Source: Thermocladium sp. UBA166
GTDB lineage: Archaea > Thermoproteota > Thermoprotei > Thermoproteales > Thermocladiaceae
Reading direction: 5' to 3'
Assembly: GCA_002508315.1 (NCBI GenBank)
Contig: DAHE01000012.1
Location: 283 to 17,833, forward strand
DNA: 17,551 nt
Shown: positions 1 through 5,351 of the stretch, one piece after another
How positions within the stretch are numbered: the stretch's first letter is position 1
How the letters are laid out: every line of letters begins with the position of its first letter
Program-made: the position numbers and the translations under genes
Notes under the pieces: model-generated
The model's database searches: none
What the model saw: only the letters and a program-made list of their open reading frames with translations
Told to the model about the DNA's origin: nothing

Positions 1-161
1 AACGGAAGCGATACGTTGATCGCTGGAAATAAAGGCCCACCGCCCCCATTACTAACCCCTCCTGCCTCACCGCGCCCCGTCACTACCACGTTAATTGACG
101 ACGCTAATAGCTCCGCCACGATCAATCCCACGACCAATACCACTATCGCCAGCCTATTCAT
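1..161 (-). CDS. N-terminal fragment of an exported or membrane-anchored protein (cut by window edge)
   Basis: An open frame runs leftward from ATG at 161 to the window edge without a stop, giving 53 residues. It begins MNRLAIVVLVVGLIVAELL, a short basic start followed by about 17 hydrophobic residues, which reads as a signal peptide or N-terminal anchor. A Gly/Ser/Asn-rich stretch follows (about residues 30-43) that looks like an exposed linker. A TATA box lies about 30 bp upstream (187-195), so the transcript would have almost no leader, and this supports the start. The family cannot be named from this much sequence. Confidence 0.6.
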   Translation of the reverse strand, partial: MNRLAIVVLVVGLIVAELLASSINVVVTGRGEAGGVSNGGGGPLFPAINVSLP

Positions 162-186
162 CTACATACCTTGTTAATTATCAATG

Positions 187-195
187 ATATATAAA
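187..195 (-). promoter_or_regulatory. TATA box of the exported-protein gene
   Basis: TTTATATAT on the minus strand, centred 30 bp upstream of the ATG at 161. Confidence 0.6.
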
Positions 196-302
196 CACTC
201 GCTTATTATGCTTTACAGATTAGCAATATGCCAACCCCCATAATACCGTTATTTAACCTAGGGGGTTGACGAGACGGAAAATCCCCGCGGGGGCGGTGCA
301 GT

Positions 303-475
303 TCACTCTAGGCTAAAATCTTCAATGCCCTCCCTACCCTGAAGGGCAAGGGCCCCCTTACACGCTACGTCCCCCTCCCTCCGAGGCGACGCTCGCCCCC
401 GACGGTAGGCATTGCGGAGACGAGGCCCCGCACCCTACACGCAATGAGTTAATCAACCCTCCCAGCCTCGGAGAG
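303..475 (-). pseudogene. Decayed 3' end of an IS200/IS605-type tnpB (candidate, with right-end/omega-RNA-like tail)
   Basis: No intact gene fits 162-552. On the minus strand, a chain of short open segments joined by single-base shifts reads through this stretch: LSEAGRV near 470, then INSLRVGCGASS continuing to ASVASEGGGRSV, then after one extra T KGALALQGREGIEDFSLE and a TGA at 303-305. A Gly/Ser/Arg-rich tail of this sort, ending over CCCTTCAGGG with a following GGGAGG, resembles the 3' end of archaeal tnpB genes, where the coding end overlaps the omega RNA and element right end. That resemblance is from memory and not searched. There is also a perfect 6-bp hairpin at 464-478 (AGCCTC, loop GGA, GAGGCT). 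No transposase body lies upstream, because moaD occupies that place. It could instead be ordinary intergenic DNA. Confidence 0.4.
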
Positions 476-479
476 GCTT

Positions 480-530
480 TGTTTGCGGGGTGGGTTTCTT
501 TGACTCGCGTGTCCAGTTTCTGGTAACGCA
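480..530 (+). repeat. Dyad-containing repeat, left copy
   Basis: The 25-bp core at 506-530 is an imperfect palindrome: CGCGTGTCCAG, loop TTT, CTGGTAACGCA. A TGTTTGCG octamer lies 18 nt to its left (480-487). The same octamer plus core recurs inverted at 3632-3680 with 22 of 25 core positions identical. The core starts 23 nt beyond the moaD stop and lies between moaD and the tnpB-like fossil. See the right copy for the base-pair-preserving change. Confidence 0.7.
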
Positions 531-552
531 ACCTATAGCGGTCATGGCGCCG

Positions 553-831
553 CTAAGCCAAAGCAAGCGATGGGAAAATGGCCACCTCATCCCCCTCCCT
601 AAGGACCGTGTGGAGGCCCTTCAGGAAATCAATGCTCCTACCATTCACGACGACCACGAATTCGCTCCTAACGGAGCCTCCATCCATCACCGCATCCACG
701 ACCCTCGGCTTTAACATGCGGAGCTCCCTTAATAAATCCCCCACGGTCGCGCCATCCCCCACATCCACGTCCATGCTCAGCACCCCCGCTGCTTGGAACA
801 GGGTGGCCAGGAACTTAACCCGAACCCTCAC
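553..831 (-). CDS. MoaD/ThiS-family ubiquitin-like protein lacking the C-terminal GG
   Basis: A 92-residue beta-grasp protein of MoaD type. The N-terminus MRVRVKFLATLFQAAG, the central TVGDLLREL and the late FVVVVNGR, LREGDEVAIFP are the hallmarks of the family, which carries sulfur for molybdopterin synthesis or acts as a small archaeal modifier. Family members normally end in Gly-Gly, the residues adenylated by an E1-like enzyme, but this one ends FPSLALA. Reading past the stop or in other frames does not restore a GG. It may therefore be inactive as a sulfur carrier, need another route, or play a structural role. The start is GTG at 831, 25 bp from a TATA box. It stands alone, although moaB and a ModE-type regulator lie elsewhere in the window. 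Family assignment is good; function is open. Confidence 0.8.
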   Translation of the reverse strand: MRVRVKFLATLFQAAGVLSMDVDVGDGATVGDLLRELRMLKPRVVDAVMDGGSVRSEFVVVVNGRSIDFLKGLHTVLREGDEVAIFPSLALA

Positions 832-850
832 GCGTTGATACCGCTGGGGC

Positions 851-859
851 TATAATAAA
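851..859 (-). promoter_or_regulatory. TATA box of the MoaD-like gene
   Basis: TTTATTATA on the minus strand, about 25 bp upstream of the GTG at 831. It lies in the 64-bp gap after the EamA gene, so the MoaD-like gene is probably transcribed on its own as a leaderless mRNA. Confidence 0.65.
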
Positions 860-895
860 TGAATCGCCCCCTCCCCTGCAGCGCCTTGGAGGGAT

Positions 896-1726
896 TCACT
901 GGAAGGAGATGGCCACGGCGAGCAGCACGAGGACCGCTGCCGCGTATTCCCTGCGCGTCGGCCGCTCCCTCCCCATTGCCCTGGAGAAGAGTTGAGCCGC
1001 CAGGGGGGCAGTGCCCGTGGCTATCACGGTGGGGGCCAGCCCGACCGCCACGCTGGAGTAGGCGAAGAGCGCGGAGCCGACGCCGAGGTCCAGGACGGCG
1101 ATTAGGGGAAGCGGCGTCCTCCACGTCGCTCTAACAGCGCCCCCAACCCCGCCCCCGCCCGCAATTGCCAGGACCGGGAGCGCGGCTGCCACGCGGGTGA
1201 ATGCTGTAGAGACTGGGTTCAAGCCATGCATCCCAGCCACCCTAATCGCGGCGTACCCAATGGACCAAGCCACGGCGGCGGCGAGGGAGTAGGACACGCC
1301 GATTGACTTGCTCCCCCCTCTCCCTCCCCCTCCCCGGCCCGCGAGGAGGTAGACGCCGATCAACACGAGGCCCGCGGCTGCTAGGAAGGCCGGCTTAAGG
1401 GGCTCTCCTAGGGGTATCGCGACGAACTGCTCCATCACTATGTAGCTATACGCCGCGGGGAGAGCAGTGGAGACGCCGGCCGCCTTTATCCCCCTCAAGT
1501 AGAGGGAGTCCCCCAGCGCTAGGGAGAGGACGCCGCTGACAGCGCCGTAGGCCGCGGCTGATTCAATGCCGAGAACCAGGGAGGGGACTAGGAGGGCCAG
1601 TGATGCATAGATCATTCGAAGCACGTTCAACCTAACCACGCCCAGGTCAACCATGAAGTCCCTATACATTATCGACGCGTAAGCCCAAATCACGGCCGCC
1701 GCCAGCGCCGGCGCCAAGTCCTCCAC
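896..1726 (-). CDS. EamA/DMT-superfamily membrane transporter
   Basis: A 276-residue integral membrane protein with about ten hydrophobic helices arranged as two EamA repeats. The first half contains ALAAAVIWAYASIMYRD, the second SLAAAVAWSIGYAAIR, the same Trp-containing first-helix motif repeated. The halves are joined by a Gly/Arg-rich loop near residue 140 (GRGGGGRGG). Members export or import small metabolites such as amino acids, sugars or nucleosides; the substrate cannot be told. The frame stays open upstream to 1819, but that extension is not transporter-like. GTG at 1726 is chosen because it sits about 24 bp from a TATA box and starts just before the first helix. Length is normal for the family. 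Confidence 0.85.
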   Translation of the reverse strand: MEDLAPALAAAVIWAYASIMYRDFMVDLGVVRLNVLRMIYASLALLVPSLVLGIESAAAYGAVSGVLSLALGDSLYLRGIKAAGVSTALPAAYSYIVMEQFVAIPLGEPLKPAFLAAAGLVLIGVYLLAGRGGGGRGGSKSIGVSYSLAAAVAWSIGYAAIRVAGMHGLNPVSTAFTRVAAALPVLAIAGGGGVGGAVRATWRTPLPLIAVLDLGVGSALFAYSSVAVGLAPTVIATGTAPLAAQLFSRAMGRERPTRREYAAAVLVLLAVAISFQ

Positions 1727-1746
1727 GGATCCACGGCAAGCCCCAC

Positions 1747-1754
1747 CTTTTAAG
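1747..1754 (-). promoter_or_regulatory. TATA box of the EamA transporter gene
   Basis: CTTAAAAG on the minus strand, about 24 bp upstream of GTG 1726. It would lie inside the coding region if the longer start at 1819 were used. Confidence 0.6.
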
Positions 1755-1924
1755 CATGCCCAGCCCTCAAGCCCCTCGCCTAGCCAGCCCGCTTCTTGAG
1801 CGGTTGAAGGTCTCTTCACGCGGGGGCAGCCCGCAGCCCATGAGCCGCGCGCTGCTCCATGCTGGCGGCGGGCCTTGAAGCATAACGCCTACCCAGGGGG
1901 ACTCCAGGTATGATGGTTGCTCCA

Positions 1925-1945
1925 GCGGGGTCGAAACCCCCGCCG
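1925..1945. repeat. GC-rich hairpin between the helical-protein and transporter genes
   Basis: GCGGGG and CCCCGC arms separated by about 7 nt (TCGAAAC). It lies just beyond the stop codon of the 1958-2941 gene and could mark its transcript end. No T-run follows on the minus strand, so a terminator role is uncertain. Confidence 0.35.
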
Positions 1946-1957
1946 TGAATGGAGGCG

Positions 1958-2941
1958 TCAGCGAGCGGTGGATATCCTGGCTATACTGGCCCTCAGGTTT
2001 CTTAGGTTGGGGTCGTCGGAGTTGGTTATCATGGCCTTCATCACCCTGTGAGGCTTGGCTGAGCCGAGGCTGTTAACCATCTCTCGCCCCACTGCCGCGC
2101 ATAGGGAGTTCCCCCCTAGGTTGAGGGGCGTCCAGTCCCCGGAGGTCCTCCGTAGCTTGTCCTCATTGTCCTTAAGGGCAAAGCCAAGCGGGGCGACCAG
2201 CGCTATGGAGAGGGAGTAAACAGCGTTCTTCACTAGGCACTCCTGGACCGCCGCCATGACTTCCCTGGATTGAATCATTTGGGCCATGGATCGTATCGCG
2301 CCCACGCTATCCGCGCCCATTACATCCATCAATGCATTGCCGTCCCCCCTCAACGCGTCGACGAGGCGGTTCATGGTTGCCCTGGCAGTGTTGAACAGCT
2401 CCTTCTTGTTCCTATAGTCCTCAGCGCATGACTTGCCCAGCGACGCCTTTAAGTCCCTCAAGTTATCCGCCAGCGACTGATGGCCGCCGCGCGCCGCGGC
2501 TATCTGCTTCTCCACCTTCCCCTTCACCTCGTCCAGCATCTGCTGGTAGTTCCTGCTCATGGTGCTGTCCAACTCCTTCATCACGTTCTCAACAACGTTG
2601 CTGCCGCTGAACGCGCTCCTCAATAAGTTGCCTATGACGATGGGGAGGCACCTCAGCGACTCATCTATGGCCATGGATGGGTCGAGCAGCTTGGTCAGGC
2701 AATCCATGGATGCATCGAATGAAGCCTCGCCCCCCACTCCTGAGAGAGCGCAAGCGGTCCCTGCGACGCGCTCCGCGTATTGTTGAAGCATTAACAGGCC
2801 GTGGCTATACGCCTTGCTATCCAGTAGGAGCCCCGCGCTCCTCAAGTCCTGCTCAGCCAGGTCAAGCTCGCCGGAGACGGCCTTAATGGCGTCCCGCCCC
2901 AGGCCCAGGACGCAGCTCCTCAAGTCATCCTCCACTCGCAT
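1958..2941 (-). CDS. Helical cytoplasmic protein of unknown function with a HEPN-like N-terminus
   Basis: A 327-residue, almost wholly alpha-helical protein without signal peptide or clear membrane helix. Residues about 24-68 (LDLAEQDLRSAGLLLDS, then LLMLQQYAERVAG) have the pattern of a HEPN domain: a DL..A..LL helix followed by a helix with paired Gln and an Ala-rich face. The catalytic R-x4-6-H motif of RNase HEPN proteins is not seen, so if this is HEPN it is a non-catalytic or diverged form. The remainder has charged helices (about 115-160, Lys/Glu-rich, possibly coiled coil) and scattered cysteines (such as 10, 64, 80, 98). The leaderless promoter supports ATG at 2941. The next gene upstream (3000-3584) has its own promoter, so they are neighbours and not an operon. 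The family is not recognised. Confidence 0.7.
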   Translation of the reverse strand: MRVEDDLRSCVLGLGRDAIKAVSGELDLAEQDLRSAGLLLDSKAYSHGLLMLQQYAERVAGTACALSGVGGEASFDASMDCLTKLLDPSMAIDESLRCLPIVIGNLLRSAFSGSNVVENVMKELDSTMSRNYQQMLDEVKGKVEKQIAAARGGHQSLADNLRDLKASLGKSCAEDYRNKKELFNTARATMNRLVDALRGDGNALMDVMGADSVGAIRSMAQMIQSREVMAAVQECLVKNAVYSLSIALVAPLGFALKDNEDKLRRTSGDWTPLNLGGNSLCAAVGREMVNSLGSAKPHRVMKAMITNSDDPNLRNLRASIARISTAR

Positions 2942-2961
2942 TTAATTATCTATTTCCCGGG

Positions 2962-2970
2962 AATAAAAGG
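2962..2970 (-). promoter_or_regulatory. TATA box of the helical-protein gene
   Basis: CCTTTTATT on the minus strand, about 25 bp upstream of ATG 2941. Confidence 0.65.
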
Positions 2971-2999
2971 GTTTCTGCGGCTCCCGGGGATCAGCCCCA

Positions 3000-3584
3000 T
3001 CACGTCCGCAGGATCACGGCCACGCCCCCAGCAAATTGCCCCGCCACCTTAAACGCGGCGCCAGTCATGCCGATCACGCCAATGACGTGAATCAACCCCA
3101 CGCCGGGCCTCACCACGCTCAACGCTACAACGGGCACCAGGCCGATGGCGTAGCCCATCACCAATAACACGGCGGCCACCGCTGCCAGGGCCCCCCGTAT
3201 CCTGGTTACCAGAAAGGCGGAAGTGAGCAACCAACCCGCGAGGAACATTATCGACGCCGTTATGGAGTACACGGGCGGCAATGGCATTAGCCCCGCGTGG
3301 AGCGCGGCGTGAATGTACTCGACGAGCGCGGAGCCGACGTTCATGATGGCCCCCATCAACATCACCAGTGAGGCTATCAACAGCAATGGGTCCACCCCGC
3401 CCACCGTGGAGCCCACAATCAAGAGTATCACCGGCACCAATGCGAGTGAGGCGAGCGCCAAGTCAATCGCCATAAAGGCGGTTACGCTGTGCAGCGCCAC
3501 GGCGACCACGCTTAGAAGGATTACCTGCAGCACCCCCACCACTGCGTAGAGAAACATGGCGGAACCCACCACTGTCTTATTCAC
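3000..3584 (-). CDS. Six-helix integral membrane protein, unknown function
   Basis: A 194-residue very hydrophobic protein with about six membrane segments (roughly residues 7-32, 34-58, 66-88, 105-127, 131-155, 162-190). A short loop with two histidines (EYIHAALHAGLMPLPP, about 89-104) separates the third and fourth helices. There are no catalytic or transport signatures that I recognise. GTG at 3584 is supported by a TATA box 24 bp upstream. The 25-bp dyad of the right repeat copy lies only 18 bp upstream of that TATA box, the position of an archaeal activator site, so expression could be controlled through it; this is inference. Confidence 0.75.
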   Translation of the reverse strand: MNKTVVGSAMFLYAVVGVLQVILLSVVAVALHSVTAFMAIDLALASLALVPVILLIVGSTVGGVDPLLLIASLVMLMGAIMNVGSALVEYIHAALHAGLMPLPPVYSITASIMFLAGWLLTSAFLVTRIRGALAAVAAVLLVMGYAIGLVPVVALSVVRPGVGLIHVIGVIGMTGAAFKVAGQFAGGVAVILRT

Positions 3585-3603
3585 GTTGAGGCGACGCGGC
3601 TTG

Positions 3604-3613
3604 AATTATTAAG
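3604..3613 (-). promoter_or_regulatory. TATA box of the six-helix membrane protein gene
   Basis: CTTAATAATT on the minus strand, centred about 24 bp upstream of GTG 3584 and 18 bp downstream of the dyad at 3632-3656. Confidence 0.6.
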
Positions 3614-3631
3614 CATTAGGGAATGTTTATC

Positions 3632-3680
3632 TGCGTTACCAAAAATTGGACACGCAAATGCCCCACACGCATCGCAAACA
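3632..3680 (-). repeat. Dyad-containing repeat, right copy (inverted relative to the left copy)
   Basis: The core at 3632-3656 is TGCGTTACCAA, loop AAA, TTGGACACGCA, a palindrome broken only by a symmetric 2-nt mismatch in each arm (TA against AC). The TGTTTGCG octamer sits 16 nt away (3673-3680 on the minus strand), matching the left copy. Compared with the left copy, the innermost pair changes from G-C to A-T, so both sides changed together. The octamers face outward and the cores inward, bracketing 531-3631. The tRNA-Gly gene begins 96 bp beyond. Confidence 0.7.
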
Positions 3681-3776
3681 TCACACCCAGCCACCCAGAA
3701 AGTAGGCACGGAGGACCGCTAATTGTTAAAGGGCAAGAGGTCGGTTTCAAGAACCATACCTTAAGCGCTATGGCTT

Positions 3777-3855
3777 TGGTGCGGCCGGTGGGATTTGAAC
3801 CCACGATCTACGGCGTGGAAGGCCGTCGTCCTGATCCAAACTAGACTACGGCCGC
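3777..3855 (-). tRNA. tRNA-Gly (anticodon TCC), CCA encoded, no intron
   Basis: A complete cloverleaf on the minus strand: acceptor GCGGCCG pairs with CGGCCGC; D stem GTCT with GGAC (one U-G pair); anticodon stem ACGGC with GCCGT enclosing the loop CTTCCAC, so the anticodon is TCC, reading GGA glycine codons; T stem GTGGG with CCCAC around TTCAAAT. The discriminator A is at 3780 and CCA is encoded at 3779-3777. The tRNA body is 76 nt with no intron. A TATA box lies at the expected distance upstream. Confidence 0.97.
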
Positions 3856-3875
3856 CCGATAGTCCATTCACGTCG

Positions 3876-3886
3876 CTTTTTTAAAG
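3876..3886 (-). promoter_or_regulatory. TATA box of the tRNA-Gly gene
   Basis: CTTTAAAAAAG on the minus strand, centred about 26 bp upstream of the mature tRNA 5' end at 3855. Confidence 0.7.
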
Positions 3887-4018
3887 ATTATCGCCGGCCA
3901 AGCTCCCCGCACTCATGAAGGGGGAACCAAGCTCTTCCCATTAATGACAGCCGGGCGTGAAGCACGCCCCCCCTTCCCCCTCATGGGGTTTCCATTACCT
4001 GCGTCGAGCCGCGCCCGC

Positions 4019-4648
4019 TCACTGCCCCGCGTCGAGTCTCTTTATTATCTCGTGGACATCGCTTGCCGTGCTGGCCACGGGAACCATGGGGAACCTCCTG
4101 GTCCAGGACGCAAACCCGATGGAGTTAAACCCAACTGCTATGCCTGCCTCCACGTCGCGCGGCGTGTCTGTGACGTACGCGGTTAGGCTGGGGATTATGC
4201 CGTGCTCCTCGATAACTACTCGCAGCAGGTCCAGCTTAGTGCCCCTCCCCAGGTCGCCTAGGGAGTGGATAGCATCCACCCCCGAGATCCCGGCCGCCTC
4301 CACCTCCCTCCTAACCAAGCCGCTCTCCACCTCCCTGCCCGTCGCCACTATGACTCGCCTCCCCTCAGCCTTGAGCAGCTTCACTAACCCAGTCATGCCG
4401 GGAATAGGCCTCCCAACCTCCCCCGCGTCCACGTATATGGACCAGCAACGGCGCCAAAACCGGAATGAGTCCACCCCGCCCGGCACGTAGGACCTGAGCA
4501 GGTTCTCCTCGTAATCCGCCAGGAATGAGTCGAAGCTGGTCGGGGGCTGCGCACCGTGCTCCTCCACGCACTTGATGAACGCGCTGTAGAAGCCCCTGAA
4601 GGTGTCCAGCAACGTCATGTCCAAATCAAACACGACCCACTCAATCAT
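4019..4648 (-). CDS. HAD-superfamily hydrolase (phosphoglycolate-phosphatase-like)
   Basis: A 209-residue haloacid-dehalogenase-fold phosphatase. All four motifs are visible: motif I DLDMT with nucleophile Asp8 and acid Asp10; motif II VATGR with Thr103; motif III Lys138 in GTKLD; motif IV TDTPRD with Asp161 and Asp165 for magnesium. The helical region between motifs I and II (about 15-80) is a C1-type cap, as in phosphoglycolate phosphatases. It probably removes phosphate from a small metabolite in the cytoplasm; the substrate is unknown. ATG at 4648 follows a TATA box by about 28 bp, giving a leader of only a few bases. Confidence 0.88.
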   Translation of the reverse strand: MIEWVVFDLDMTLLDTFRGFYSAFIKCVEEHGAQPPTSFDSFLADYEENLLRSYVPGGVDSFRFWRRCWSIYVDAGEVGRPIPGMTGLVKLLKAEGRRVIVATGREVESGLVRREVEAAGISGVDAIHSLGDLGRGTKLDLLRVVIEEHGIIPSLTAYVTDTPRDVEAGIAVGFNSIGFASWTRRFPMVPVASTASDVHEIIKRLDAGQ

Positions 4649-4669
4649 CTGCCACGCTGGTCGGGGACT

Positions 4670-4680
4670 CCCTTTTATCC
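4670..4680 (-). promoter_or_regulatory. TATA box of the HAD hydrolase gene
   Basis: GGATAAAAGGG on the minus strand, about 28 bp upstream of ATG 4648. Confidence 0.65.
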
Positions 4681-4732
4681 TTAACCGATGACCAGCCGCA
4701 CCCGCTCCCTAATTGGACCGCGTTGGGCTTCA

Positions 4733-5227
4733 TTAAGGCTTTCCCGGGCGTTGATCATGGTGAAGCGCCCTCCTCAGCGCCTCCAGCGCCTCCCACTGCG
4801 CGAGCGTGGGGGATGCGTCTGGGTTGGCCCTCCTCACTGCTAGGAACGCCTCCTCCAGGCTCAACCCCCTCCTCATTAGGTAGCCCACCAACACGGTGGG
4901 GCTCCTCCCAACCCCGGCCCTGCAGTGAACCAACACCCCGCCCCGCTGCGCCGCTTCATCTATCCATTCCAGCACTGAGGTGAAGTCGCGCAGCGACGGG
5001 GCTTGATTATCTCGAACTGGGACATGCAGCACCTCAATGCCCAGCCTCCCCGCGTCATCCACGTACCGCCGCAGTGGGTATCCCTCGTCCTCCATCTCCC
5101 ACTCCTCCAGCACAGCCACCGCCGCGGTTATCCCCTCCCTCCGCCACCGCCTCAGGTCCTCCACTCCCTGCGGGGCGCACGAGCCGGCCACCCCCTCAGC
5201 AACGAAGTAGGGACACCTGCTCGGCAC
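4733..5227 (-). CDS. Archaeal dual-specificity / tyrosine protein phosphatase
   Basis: A 164-residue cysteine-dependent phosphatase. The P-loop is HCRAGVGRS at 101-109, with nucleophile Cys102 and phosphate-binding Arg108 in the C-x5-R spacing. Asp73 in PVRDNQAPS is the likely general acid. The size matches the small archaeal protein tyrosine phosphatases known from Sulfolobus, which dephosphorylate Tyr and Ser/Thr on proteins. Unusual extras are N-terminal cysteines 5 and 17. GTG at 5227 has a TATA box 25 bp upstream. It is divergent from the flavoenzyme genes and upstream of the HAD gene, which has its own promoter. Cytoplasmic; no membrane segment. Confidence 0.88.
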   Translation of the reverse strand: MPSRCPYFVAEGVAGSCAPQGVEDLRRWRREGITAAVAVLEEWEMEDEGYPLRRYVDDAGRLGIEVLHVPVRDNQAPSLRDFTSVLEWIDEAAQRGGVLVHCRAGVGRSPTVLVGYLMRRGLSLEEAFLAVRRANPDASPTLAQWEALEALRRALHHDQRPGKP

Positions 5228-5246
5228 TAGGCACCACCGCCTCCCT

Positions 5247-5256
5247 GGATTAATGC
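5247..5256 (-). promoter_or_regulatory. TATA-like box of the protein phosphatase gene
   Basis: GCATTAATCC on the minus strand, centred 25 bp upstream of GTG 5227. Confidence 0.5.
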
Positions 5257-5320
5257 CCAGCTCCCCCCGCGGTTGAACTCCTCCACTGCCATGAGGGAGC
5301 CCCTACGCTCTGGTTTTAAA

Positions 5321-5329
5321 CTTAAAAAG
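5321..5329 (+). promoter_or_regulatory. TATA box of the flavoenzyme operon
   Basis: CTTAAAAAG, preceded by GGTTTTAAA, about 27 bp upstream of ATG 5352. It faces away from the phosphatase promoter in the same intergenic gap. Confidence 0.7.
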
Positions 5330-5351
5330 CACGTCGAGTGGGCTTGACTTA

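Noticed and set aside
1905..1957. C/D-box sRNA suggested by TATGATGG and a hairpin
   Set aside because: No convincing C box consensus and no CTGA D box at the right distance.
3777..3855. tRNA-Gly as an integration site
   Set aside because: No second copy of the tRNA 3' end and no integrase is seen in the window, although the nearby inverted repeats keep the idea open.
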